Shown piece by piece: positions 20,763-29,044 of a stretch of 64,000 bases of DNA. Each line of letters opens with the position of its first letter. The first letter of the stretch is position 1. Origin of the DNA: Leeia aquatica. GTDB lineage: Bacteria > Pseudomonadota > Gammaproteobacteria > Burkholderiales > Leeiaceae. Made by a program: the position numbers and the translations under genes. The DNA is taken from the NCBI RefSeq assembly GCF_012641365.1, contig NZ_JABAIM010000003.1, positions 248,001-312,000 on the forward strand, written 5' to 3'. The notes below the pieces were generated by a model. That model saw only the letters and a list, made by a program, of their open reading frames with translations. It was not told where the DNA came from and did not search any database.

Positions 20763-22100
20763 TCAACTGCCGGTGTAGACCACGACCGGGAATGCTTTAC
20801 CCTCGGTATGGGCAAAGCGTTGAATCTGCTGGATTTGCGCCGCAGTCAGCACATGATCGTGCGACAGTAGCAAGACTCCGTCTGGCGTACGCAGGTCTTC
20901 GGCCAGCTTCATGCCGGGTTTGAGGTTGGCCAGATCTACCCGCTGCGTGCCGCCCACCAGCAAGGCATCCGGTTCCGCCAGCACCGCTTCAAAGGCTTGC
21001 AGTACCGCAGGATCGTAGCGGCTTTTACTGTACTTACGCAGGAATTGCAGTGCGTCTTCGCTCTTGAGCACGTGGCCAATCAGGCTGCCGCTCAGCAGGG
21101 CCTCAAAATCCACCACCAGCATCAGAATACGGCCACCAAGGGGGATCTGCTCTCCGGCCAGACCATCGGGGAAGCCTTTGCCATCGTAGCGCTCATGCTG
21201 ATGGCGAATCAGCTTGCCGGCCGCCGCCATCTGCTCGATGGGCATCAGCGCCATCTGGCCTTTCTCCGGGTGCCGCGCATAGAGGTTGCGCTCATCAGGC
21301 GTCAGCTGGTCAAACGGCTTGGCGAGAATCTCATCCGGCAGGCCAATCTTGCCGATATCGTGCAGCAAACCCGCCACCATCAGCTCCTGCGCCAATTGGT
21401 CAGATTGGCCCAGCTTGCGGGCGACCCGCCGGGCCAGCTCACCCACGCGGTTTCCGCTGCCAATATTGCCGCCTCGCAACTCCAGCAGGTTGCTGAAAAC
21501 CTTGAGCATGGTGAAGATGTTCTTCTTCAGCCGATCCTGCGCATTTTCCAGGAACAGCACGGTCTGGCGCAGTTCTTCGGTGCGGGCTTGCACCGTGACC
21601 TCCAGGTTGCTGTTGAGTTGCTTCAGCTCGTCATTCTGCGTCCGGGTCAATGCCTCCAGCCGCGCCTTGTCACGCTCCAGTTGCCGCTTTTCCAGCGCGC
21701 CGGCCACGGTCAGCGCAATATCGTTGTCATCCCACGGCTTGGCGACGTAGCGGTAGATGCCACCATCGTTAATGGCCTGGATGGTGGCACCCAGTTCGGC
21801 ATAGCCGGTCAGCAGAATGCGAGGGATCTCCGGCCAGCGTTGCCGCACCTGGGCCAGAAATTCGGCCCCATTCATGCCCGGCATGCGCATGTCGGACACC
21901 ACCAGATCCACCGGTTCAGCCTGCAGGATCTCCAGCGCCATGGCCGCACTCTCTGCAGTCAGCACTTGATAGCCTTGCGGACGGAACAGCCGTCGCAGCG
22001 ACGACAGGATGTTCACCTCATCATCCACAAACAACAGCACCGGCTGTCGGTCTGCTTGCGCTCCGGCTGTATCGTTGTTGGTATCCGCCAGCGTTTCCAT
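20763..22100 (-). CDS. Response regulator with HD-GYP output domain
   Basis: A receiver domain (about residues 20-135; LLFVDDEVNIL, phospho-acceptor VVSDMRMPGMNG, KPWDD) is followed by a coiled coil (to about 200) and an HD-GYP-type phosphodiesterase domain: LLHDIGKIGLPD, HPEKG and HERYDGKGFPDG. The GYP triplet reads GFP, a mild variation; the metal ligands look intact. The likely activity is c-di-GMP hydrolysis. ATG at 22100 has GGAG five bases upstream; a GTG two codons earlier overlaps the previous stop. Last gene of a five-gene kinase/regulator operon. Confidence 0.9.
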   Translation of the reverse strand: METLADTNNDTAGAQADRQPVLLFVDDEVNILSSLRRLFRPQGYQVLTAESAAMALEILQAEPVDLVVSDMRMPGMNGAEFLAQVRQRWPEIPRILLTGYAELGATIQAINDGGIYRYVAKPWDDNDIALTVAGALEKRQLERDKARLEALTRTQNDELKQLNSNLEVTVQARTEELRQTVLFLENAQDRLKKNIFTMLKVFSNLLELRGGNIGSGNRVGELARRVARKLGQSDQLAQELMVAGLLHDIGKIGLPDEILAKPFDQLTPDERNLYARHPEKGQMALMPIEQMAAAGKLIRHQHERYDGKGFPDGLAGEQIPLGGRILMLVVDFEALLSGSLIGHVLKSEDALQFLRKYSKSRYDPAVLQAFEAVLAEPDALLVGGTQRVDLANLKPGMKLAEDLRTPDGVLLLSHDHVLTAAQIQQIQRFAHTEGKAFPVVVYTGS

Positions 22101-22102
22101 GA

Positions 22103-22930
22103 TCACTCCGCCTCACCCAGGGTAGATGTCACGCGTTGAGAAATATCGGCCTGCTGATCCAGCCAGGCTTGCCACAGCGCCTGATCCAGCCCCAGAAAGC
22201 GCAATATCGGGTCCGGCAGGCAGGGGGCGTCGGGATCGGCTCGGCCTTGCTGCAGCACATGCACCAGCTCATCCGCACTATAGACAATGGTGGCCACCGG
22301 GCCGACCCGCATTGCCGCATCAATGTGATGGCTGGCAATAGCCTGGATGATCGCCTCTGGAAAATGCCACAAGCGCCCCAGCTCCGCCCCCAGCTCGGCG
22401 TGATCAAAACCCAGTTCGTCCCGCTCAGCTTGCAGCAGTTCACAGCCATCGCGCTGACTGTGAACCCACTGGGTAAAGCGCTCGGCTTGTTCGTCATACA
22501 TCAGTAGCAGGCCAACATCATGCAGCAGCCCGGCAATGAAGCAGGTATCACGGTGACACGCCAGCTTCCCGGCCAGCCATTCGGCATTCCAGGCAATGCG
22601 CAGGCTGTGCGCCCAGAACGCTTGCAGTTCCGGGCGATGGGCTGCTACCTGGCTCAGGCTGACGCTGATGGCCAGCCGACGGACATGCTGCATGCCCAGC
22701 ACCAGCATTGCATCCTGTACCGTACCAATACGGCTGGAGAGGCCATAGAACGATGAATTGGCCAGACCCAGCACTCGCGCGGTCAGGGCCTGATCATGGC
22801 TGATGCAGGCGGCGACCTGATGCGCACTGGTTTCCGGTGCATCCAGCATGCGAATCAGCTCCCAGACAATATGCTGGGCACTGGGCAAGCTGGACGGTGC
22901 CTGCAAGTAGGGCGCCATGGCCGGGTTCAT
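22103..22930 (-). CDS. HDOD domain protein
   Basis: A 275-residue protein made almost entirely of an HDOD domain: LPSAQHIVWELIRMLD near the start, LTARVLGLANSSFYG, a central LLHDVGLLLMYDEQ with the HD pair, and HAELGAELGRLWHFPEAII. HDOD proteins act as signalling scaffolds, often in c-di-GMP or motility control, and usually lack enzymatic activity. It overlaps the upstream receiver/PAS gene by four bases (ATGA) and its stop touches the start of the HD-GYP regulator, so it is firmly part of the operon. Confidence 0.88.
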   Translation of the reverse strand: MNPAMAPYLQAPSSLPSAQHIVWELIRMLDAPETSAHQVAACISHDQALTARVLGLANSSFYGLSSRIGTVQDAMLVLGMQHVRRLAISVSLSQVAAHRPELQAFWAHSLRIAWNAEWLAGKLACHRDTCFIAGLLHDVGLLLMYDEQAERFTQWVHSQRDGCELLQAERDELGFDHAELGAELGRLWHFPEAIIQAIASHHIDAAMRVGPVATIVYSADELVHVLQQGRADPDAPCLPDPILRFLGLDQALWQAWLDQQADISQRVTSTLGEAE

Positions 22931-23733
22931 GATGAGGCTCCTGCCGTTTGCAGCAGCAGGACCTTGCCTTTGCCGCCACTACGCTGACCGATTTCAAACA
23001 CCGTGCCCAACAGAGCCTGGGGCTGCTGTAGCGCCAGCTGCACAGTCCCTTGCCCGGCAGGCATATTCGCCTCCAGACCCGCACACCAGTCCGCAGGCAG
23101 CACTTCGGCTGCCAGCTGCCCATACAGATCATCGCGCCCCAGCAGTTTCTCCAGCGCCTGATTGGCCAGCACGATACGCCATTCGTCCGACACCCCGACC
23201 ATGGCCAAGGGCAGGTTGTCCATCACTTCCTGCGCCACACGCAAAGCCGCCATGCTGTGTGCAGCCTGATGTCGACTTTCGGTCACGGTATCCTGAAAGT
23301 GTTGCTCCAGTAGCTGGTTGGCATGCACCAGATCGCGCTGCAATTGCGCATTCTCCTGCAGGATGCCGTACAACCGGAAGGCATCGGCCACGGTGGCCTT
23401 CAGGAACTCGTCATCCCATGGTTTGGTCAGGAATTTATAGATGGCCCCTTCGTTGATGGCATCGGTCACCGACTTCAGGTCGGTATAGCCCGACAGCACC
23501 ATGCGCACCGTATCCGGGTAGCGCTTGTGTGCCTCAGACAAGAACTGGACACCGGTCATATTGGGCATCCGCTGGTCCGAGAGGATGACACCAGGCCGGT
23601 GCTGCTCCAGCAGCGCCAACCCTTCAGCACCGCTGTTCGCGCGCAGGATGGTATAGCCATCTTGCCGCAACAGGCGATAGAGGGCGGAGAGGATGTTTTC
23701 CTCATCGTCCACCAGCAACAGGGTCTTGTTCAT
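22927..23733 (-). CDS. Response regulator with C-terminal PAS-like domain
   Basis: A 268-residue protein. The N-terminal receiver (LLLVDDEENIL, acceptor ILSDQRMPNMTG, KPWDDEF) is followed by a helix/coil (about 130-170) and a PAS-like domain (VMDNLPLAMVGVSDEWRIVLANQALEKLLG in separate segments). No DNA-binding, GGDEF, EAL or kinase output is visible. The ATG at 23733 has an excellent AGGAGGG upstream; the longer frame is rejected. It probably passes a signal to HDOD or HD-GYP partners by protein contact. Confidence 0.88.
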   Translation of the reverse strand: MNKTLLLVDDEENILSALYRLLRQDGYTILRANSGAEGLALLEQHRPGVILSDQRMPNMTGVQFLSEAHKRYPDTVRMVLSGYTDLKSVTDAINEGAIYKFLTKPWDDEFLKATVADAFRLYGILQENAQLQRDLVHANQLLEQHFQDTVTESRHQAAHSMAALRVAQEVMDNLPLAMVGVSDEWRIVLANQALEKLLGRDDLYGQLAAEVLPADWCAGLEANMPAGQGTVQLALQQPQALLGTVFEIGQRSGGKGKVLLLQTAGASS

Positions 23734-23764
23734 GTTGCCCTCCTTTCCAGACGGGCCGGGCCAT

Positions 23765-24253
23765 TCAGGTTTCGATGTGCTCCACACCGTCCGGCCGGTC
23801 ATCCGGACGCATGCCCATCAAGGCGCGCATCTCATCCGCCAGCCGGCGATTTTCCCGCCGCAAGGCCAGGTCTGACATCACCTCCAGCAGATGGGTGAGC
23901 AGGGCCTCGCGCTCCCAGGGCTTGCTGATGAAGCGGGCAATGCCCACCTCATTGATGGCCCGCAGCACCGCCGTCATGTCCGCCTGACCGGAGAGGATGA
24001 TGCTCGCCGCATCCGGGCGGATCTGCTTCAGGCTGCGCAGCATTTCCACGCCATTCATCTCTGGCATGCGATAGTCGCTCACCACCAGGTCCACCGGATT
24101 CTCAAACGCATGGGTCAGCGCCTGTGCGGGTTCGGTAAACGTATGCAGCCGGATCTGGAAGGCGCTGTCCGTTGCCTTGACCAGAAACGACAGCTCCCGC
24201 TTGAGTGCATTGAGCACATTGGCTTCATCATCAACCAGCATGACTTCAAACAT
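23765..24253 (-). CDS. Single-domain response regulator
   Basis: A 162-residue receiver: VMLVDDEANVLNAL at the N-terminus, acceptor LVVSDYRMPEMNG, conserved SGQAD and KPWERE. A short charged helical tail follows and no output domain. It lies nine bases after the sensor kinase stop and 31 bases before the receiver/PAS gene. It may act as a phosphate relay or sink or through protein contact. Confidence 0.9.
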   Translation of the reverse strand: MFEVMLVDDEANVLNALKRELSFLVKATDSAFQIRLHTFTEPAQALTHAFENPVDLVVSDYRMPEMNGVEMLRSLKQIRPDAASIILSGQADMTAVLRAINEVGIARFISKPWEREALLTHLLEVMSDLALRRENRRLADEMRALMGMRPDDRPDGVEHIET

Positions 24254-24262
24254 GACCGTCTC

Positions 24263-27064
24263 CTATGCCTCAGCGGCAACCAGCACTTCGCCCCGGCGAA
24301 CCGGCAAATGGATGGTGAAGCAGGTACCCACGCCCACCTCACTGCTGACTGTAATATAGCCGCCCAGCTTCTTCATGATGCCAAACACCAGTGATAAACC
24401 CAGCCCGGTGCCCTGCCCGACCGGCTTGGTGGTAAAGAAGGGGTCGAAGATCCGCTTCAGGTTTTCCGGGTTGATGCCCTTGCCGGTATCCTGAATCGAA
24501 ATCCAGACCCGGTCCTCCGCTGCACCACTGCGCAGGGTGATGGCACCAAATCCGTCAATGGCCTGGGCGGCATTGACCAGAATATTGAGGAACACCTGGT
24601 TCAGTTGCGACGGAATGGTCTCAACCGTAGGCAACTCGCCGTATTCCTTGACCACATCTGCCTTGTACTTGATTTCGTTGCGCACCACATTAAGGGTGGA
24701 GTCCAGGCCCTTGTGCAAGTCGACCAGCAGCCACTCGCCCTCATCCACATGCGAGAAGTCCTTCAGGTCCTGCACGATGCGTTTGACCCGGTCAATGCCG
24801 TCGCGGGATTCCGTCAGCAAGGCGGTGGTGTCTTCCAGCAGGAAGTCATAGTCAATCTGCTTCTTGTAACGCGCCACCTCGCCCCGGGTGGCCTCGCTCA
24901 GCTCACCCTCTGCATTCAGGTAGATCTGGTTCAGCCCGGTCAGGTCGTTCAGGTATTTGCCCAGTGAATTGAGGTTGGAGGCCACAAAACCGGTCGGGTT
25001 ATTGATTTCATGCGCCACCCCGGCGGCCAGCTGCCCGATGGCAGCCATTTTCTCCGATTGCAGCAACTGGTTCTGAGCCTGCTCCAGTTGGTCGATCAGC
25101 TTTTGCTGGGCTGCTTTCTCTTCCAGCAGACGCTGCTCCGCTACCTTGCGTTCTTCAATATCGCGAATCATCGCCACGGCATGCCAGGCATCATGGCGCT
25201 GGAAGGCGGTGATCGACAGCTCAACCGGAAATTCCCGCCCTGTCTTGTCAGTAGCCTCGATTTCGATCGTTTTGCCAACCACCGCCCCCACGCCGGTCTG
25301 CGCAAACCGCATCATGGCGGCATTACCGGTCGCCCGGTAGCGCTCCGGGGTAATCAGGGTATGGATATGCTGTCCCAGCGCTTCCTCCTGCGCATAGCCA
25401 AACATGTGAGTGGCCGCCTTGTTCCACAGCTCGACATACCCCTCGCCGGTAATCATGATGATGGCGTCGTTGGCGGTCTGGATCATGCTGGACAGCATCG
25501 CCTCCGAATCACGCAGCGACTCTTCTGCCTCCTGCCTTTCGGCCGCTTCACGCAGCAGGCTGCCCTGGGTTTGCTGCAGCTCCTCGATCAAGCGCCGCTC
25601 TTCTTCACGCTGCAGCTCAGCCTCCCGCTCCGCCGCTTTACGCTCGGAGATGTCCCGCAACATCATCTGCAGCATGAAGCCATGCTCCAGATGCATGTTG
25701 TTGACCACCACCTCAGCCGGGAACAGGCTGCCATCCAGCCGCTTGAACTCGAACTCGAAGCGATGGTTGCCGCGCTGTGCGGCTTGCCGCAGGTGCCGCA
25801 GGAAAGTCGGCCAGCTGCGCTGACCATCCGGCTGTTTGCGCGGAAACAGACTGCGTGGTGGCGTATTGAGCAGGGTGCTGCTATCGGATGCACCGAGCAT
25901 GCCGATGGCGGCACGGTTGACCTCACTCATCCCATGCTCTTCCAGCAGGAAGACCCCGTCCAGATTGGTGAGGAACAGCATCTCGAACCGCTCAGCCATC
26001 TGCCAGATTTCCATCTGTGCCGCCGCCCGCTGCTCCTCGGCTTCCGCCTTCTCGCGCTCCAGCTGGCGCTGACGACGCGCTTGCACCCGGAAAAAGAACA
26101 GCAAACTAAGCACAGCCGCCCACAGCACGATCTGGCTGATCAGGTGGTCTTGCCTGACTTTGCGCGCAGGAACCGCCCACTCCGTCTCAGGTACGGCCAG
26201 TGTCACCTTCCAGCCTGCGTTGCGCATGGTGAAATCGATGTAGCGATAGCCTGACGGGTGCAGCAGCTGCCCACCACCATGTCGCGCCAGGCTTTGCAGC
26301 TGGGCGGGCTGCAGCTCAACCATGTCGTTGATTCGCCAGCCTGCTTGATTGGCGATCTGCAGAATCTCGGCATGCCGGGGGTGGTGAATGAGGGCACCAC
26401 CTGGACTGCGAACAATCAGCCAGCGCCCCTTGAGGGCAGGATCGGCAGTCAGCAGTTGCCGCAACTGCGGCAGCAGCATGTCCACCGTCACCACCCCCGC
26501 CAGCTTGCCCTCCTGGGTCTGGAAACTGCGGGCAACCGTGATGTAGGCCTCTGAAACATCGAAGTACGGCTCGGTGTAGACGGCCTCACCCTTGGCGCGC
26601 ACTGCGGCGCCATACCAGGCACTCTGGTAGAAGTCATCCTGAGCGTGCAGCCATTCCACCTTGATGCCATGGGCAGCCGCCTCTACTTCGGGTTGCGCCA
26701 TGAAGCGTTGAAAGCGTTTCCCGTCCGGCTGGAAGACCGAGGGCTCAAACCAGACGCCCAGACCATAGATCCGGCTGGCATCCACCCCCTGCAGCGCCTG
26801 CACCAGCCGCGTTTCCAGCTGTGCGGTATCACCCCTCACATCGCCCAGCACATGCGTCAGCAGCTCGGCTTGCTGACTGACCTGCTCCAGCCGCAAGTCG
26901 AGGTCTTCGGTATAGACCGAAGCCAGATGGCGCTCATCCACCGTGACATCGTCTTCCGCCGATTGCACCGCTGATTGATGGTAGAACCAGATCAACCCGC
27001 TCAGGACACAGCCAGCCCCAATGCTAACCCAGGATGCCAGCTGCAGACGTGATGGCTTGTTCAT
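24263..27064 (-). CDS. Membrane sensor histidine kinase with Cache-like and PAS domains
   Basis: A 933-residue kinase. One N-terminal membrane helix (about 8-28) and a second near 300-320 (VLWAAVLSLLFFFRV) enclose a periplasmic Cache-like sensor of about 270 residues. Two PAS domains follow (about 350-470 and 500-630, the second with AMIRDIEERK), then a coiled coil and a kinase core. The H-box reads LAAGVAHEINNPTGF, the N-box NILVNAAQAIDGFG, then DTGKGI and GTGLGLSLVFGIM. The ATG at 27064 has GGGAGG upstream. It heads the operon with three receiver proteins and an HDOD protein. The ligand is unknown. Confidence 0.92.
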   Translation of the reverse strand: MNKPSRLQLASWVSIGAGCVLSGLIWFYHQSAVQSAEDDVTVDERHLASVYTEDLDLRLEQVSQQAELLTHVLGDVRGDTAQLETRLVQALQGVDASRIYGLGVWFEPSVFQPDGKRFQRFMAQPEVEAAAHGIKVEWLHAQDDFYQSAWYGAAVRAKGEAVYTEPYFDVSEAYITVARSFQTQEGKLAGVVTVDMLLPQLRQLLTADPALKGRWLIVRSPGGALIHHPRHAEILQIANQAGWRINDMVELQPAQLQSLARHGGGQLLHPSGYRYIDFTMRNAGWKVTLAVPETEWAVPARKVRQDHLISQIVLWAAVLSLLFFFRVQARRQRQLEREKAEAEEQRAAAQMEIWQMAERFEMLFLTNLDGVFLLEEHGMSEVNRAAIGMLGASDSSTLLNTPPRSLFPRKQPDGQRSWPTFLRHLRQAAQRGNHRFEFEFKRLDGSLFPAEVVVNNMHLEHGFMLQMMLRDISERKAAEREAELQREEERRLIEELQQTQGSLLREAAERQEAEESLRDSEAMLSSMIQTANDAIIMITGEGYVELWNKAATHMFGYAQEEALGQHIHTLITPERYRATGNAAMMRFAQTGVGAVVGKTIEIEATDKTGREFPVELSITAFQRHDAWHAVAMIRDIEERKVAEQRLLEEKAAQQKLIDQLEQAQNQLLQSEKMAAIGQLAAGVAHEINNPTGFVASNLNSLGKYLNDLTGLNQIYLNAEGELSEATRGEVARYKKQIDYDFLLEDTTALLTESRDGIDRVKRIVQDLKDFSHVDEGEWLLVDLHKGLDSTLNVVRNEIKYKADVVKEYGELPTVETIPSQLNQVFLNILVNAAQAIDGFGAITLRSGAAEDRVWISIQDTGKGINPENLKRIFDPFFTTKPVGQGTGLGLSLVFGIMKKLGGYITVSSEVGVGTCFTIHLPVRRGEVLVAAEA

Positions 27065-27216
27065 GCTGCCTCCCACGCGGGGCAGGGTGCCCGCTGGATT
27101 CAAATTATCATTTTTATCAAATAAAATCAAATATATTATTTTTGATATTTTTATTGATGATTTACTGTCAAACCGCTAGGATAGGAACCTGTCTACCCTG
27201 CAGACTGCATCCGGCC
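27065..27216. promoter_or_regulatory. AT-rich divergent promoter region
   Basis: This 152-bp spacer between the sensor kinase operon and the HTH-receiver gene has a run at about 27100-27165 that is almost all A and T, unlike the surrounding GC-rich DNA. Several overlapping TATATT/TTGATA-like hexamers occur on both strands, so no single promoter can be assigned. It is a likely site for a bending or silencing protein. Confidence 0.4.
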
Positions 27217-27822
27217 ATGGCCATCGACCCTGCCTACTACAGCACACGCGAAGCGGCTGACCGTCTTGGCGTCAGCCTTGCCACCATCCAGAACATGGTG
27301 GAACGGGGGGAGTTGCCCGCGTGGAAGACCCAAGGCGGACACCGCCGCATTCCACGCGAGGCGGTCGAGGCCAAGCTGGCGTCAACAACGCCTCAAGAGA
27401 AACGCAGCAGGGCCTTCCAGATTCTCATCGTAGAAGATGATCCTGCATTGAGGCTGCTGTACGAACGACAAGTCCAGAGCTGGAACATGCCGGTTGAACT
27501 GCGAATGGTCAGCAACGGCCTGGAAGGACTGCTGGAGATGGGTCGTCAACCGCCTGACTTGCTGTTGACTGACCTGATCATGCCGGAGCTGGATGGCTTT
27601 GCCATGCTCAATGCCCTGCGCACCAGTCCGCGCGTCAAACCCATGGCCATTGTGGCGGTCAGCGGGTTGGAGGACGAGGTGATTGCCAGCCGTGGCGGTC
27701 TGCCTGCCGGGGTGACCCGCATGCACAAGCCGGTGCCGTTTCATGAGCTGCATGGCTATGTGCAGGCTCTGCATGCTTTGTTCGTCCGGGAACAAGCGGC
27801 CTCACACCCACTCGTCCGATAG
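27217..27822 (+). CDS. Excisionase/MerR-type HTH fused to receiver domain
   Basis: A 201-residue protein with the reverse of the usual order. The DNA-binding domain comes first (residues 6-50: YSTREAADRLGVSLATIQNM, then GELPAWKTQGGHRRI). A receiver domain follows (about 65-190: ILIVEDDPALR, acceptor LLLTDLIMPELDG, HKPVPFHEL). The DNA-binding part resembles helix-turn-helix 17/excisionase-type modules. The ATG at 27217 was chosen because the HTH starts right after it. It is divergent from the sensor kinase operon and is the only DNA-binding protein nearby, so it may be that kinase's transcriptional output. Confidence 0.85.
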   Translation: MAIDPAYYSTREAADRLGVSLATIQNMVERGELPAWKTQGGHRRIPREAVEAKLASTTPQEKRSRAFQILIVEDDPALRLLYERQVQSWNMPVELRMVSNGLEGLLEMGRQPPDLLLTDLIMPELDGFAMLNALRTSPRVKPMAIVAVSGLEDEVIASRGGLPAGVTRMHKPVPFHELHGYVQALHALFVREQAASHPLVR

Positions 27823-27882
27823 CGGGCGCAACTTCTGATGCGCAGGCGGGTCCATTCAGGGTCTTTCTGGCCGGGCCCTGAC

Positions 27883-28260
27883 ATGCTGCGATACCTTCTG
27901 CTCACGGGCTTGCTGCTGGCACTGTCAGGCGGTCAGCCTGACCCCTTGCAACATGCTGATGCGCGGTTGCGGTCGCAGCTGCGTCAGGATGGGGTCTACC
28001 GTGCGCTGCTGCCCAAGGGTGACTGGATGCAGTGTGTGCTGATTGAAGAAAATGCCCGCACTTCAGCGTATGTTGATCTGGAAACGCGGGAGATCCATCA
28101 GTCACCGTGTCCGGGTGACCCCGGCAGCATTCCCCTGCTGGACGCTTTCCGGGTGGAGGCAGAGGGCGACATCCTGTGGTATGACCCACTGGCAGAGCGT
28201 TACCGCCCCTACGCAGCGTTTCTCACGCCCCGGCAGGCTCCGCCAGCTTCTGGCCTCTGA
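27883..28260 (+). CDS. Small exported protein of unknown function
   Basis: I do not recognise this protein. The 125-residue form starting at 27883 has a hydrophobic segment at residues 4-17 that looks like a signal peptide. A soluble region then follows with two cysteines (MQCVL and SPCPGDPG) that could form a disulfide. An alternative ATG at 27838 would add 15 basic residues before the signal. No clear ribosome binding site decides. Base composition is like the neighbours. Confidence 0.5.
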   Translation: MLRYLLLTGLLLALSGGQPDPLQHADARLRSQLRQDGVYRALLPKGDWMQCVLIEENARTSAYVDLETREIHQSPCPGDPGSIPLLDAFRVEAEGDILWYDPLAERYRPYAAFLTPRQAPPASGL

Positions 28261-28278
28261 CCCCTGCTTTGGTCGACG

Positions 28279-28536
28279 TTATTGCGAACGACCATCCATG
28301 ATGGCGGCCCCACCCAGCAAGGCCCGCAGGCTCTCGAAGCTGCCATGGAACAGCAAGACATGGTTTGGCAGGCTGAACCAGGAGCTGCCACGGTTGAGCT
28401 CCGCCGTCACATAGCTGGTGGGGTTACCGCGTTGATCCAGCACCACATGGGTGGTAAGCAGGGGCAGGCCGCTGCCGTGCAAGGCAGGCTGGTAGCGGGT
28501 CAGCAGGTTGGCGTTACGGGTAAAGGTTTCGATCAT
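28279..28536 (-). CDS. Small hypothetical protein
   Basis: An 85-residue product, not recognised. It begins MIETFTRNANLLTRY and contains strand-like stretches (TTHVVLDQRGN, SSWFSLPNHVLLFHG) followed by a helix, which looks like a compact folded domain rather than noise. No strong ribosome binding site precedes the ATG, and it faces the previous gene tail to tail with an 18-base gap. Coding is moderately likely. Confidence 0.45.
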   Translation of the reverse strand: MIETFTRNANLLTRYQPALHGSGLPLLTTHVVLDQRGNPTSYVTAELNRGSSWFSLPNHVLLFHGSFESLRALLGGAAIMDGRSQ

Positions 28537-28654
28537 GGTGGCGCACCCATTTTAATTGGGTTACCAGTCAGCTATCAAGGTGAATCTGCTGACAGCAGGC
28601 TGTCAGCACGCCCCGGTATACTGGGCCTCCCTTAACCACGATGAGCCCAAGCCC

Positions 28655-29044
28655 ATGAATCCAGTCCAACCCTTGCCCCCTCTGCCCTTTGCTGGCGTGG
28701 AATGGTCCCGCTTTCGCCTGCGCCCCGGCGTGACGGAAGCACAACTGATGTCAGCCGCGCAAAAGGTGGTGGATGGCTTGCTCCGGCATCAGCCCGGCTT
28801 TCAAGGCCATGCGGTGCTGCGCGATGGTGAGGGTGGCTATATTGACTTGTTGCTGGCCGACAGCGAGGCCCGCGCCCAGGCACTCTGCGGGATGTGGGTG
28901 TCCCATCCCGCCTGCGCTGACTATCTGGCCCTGCTGGAGCCGGACTCGGTCCAGCTGGGCTTCCACAGTAGCCTGTGCTCGGCCAGCGCCCTACCACTGC
29001 GCGCTGAGTTGATCCTCGGCGGAGCCGGGGAAGTGCTGGCGTAG
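28655..29044 (+). CDS. Small protein, possibly of the antibiotic-biosynthesis-monooxygenase fold
   Basis: A 129-residue protein. The middle part, with a VEWSRFRLRPG strand, a helix (EAQLMSAAQKVVDGLL), PGFQGHAVLRDGEGGYIDLLL and a second helix, follows the order of a dimeric alpha/beta-barrel (ABM-like) domain. That is a fold-level guess. The ATG at 28655 is preceded by no clear ribosome binding site. Its last 54 bases overlap the end of the convergent rhomboid gene. Confidence 0.5.
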   Translation: MNPVQPLPPLPFAGVEWSRFRLRPGVTEAQLMSAAQKVVDGLLRHQPGFQGHAVLRDGEGGYIDLLLADSEARAQALCGMWVSHPACADYLALLEPDSVQLGFHSSLCSASALPLRAELILGGAGEVLA

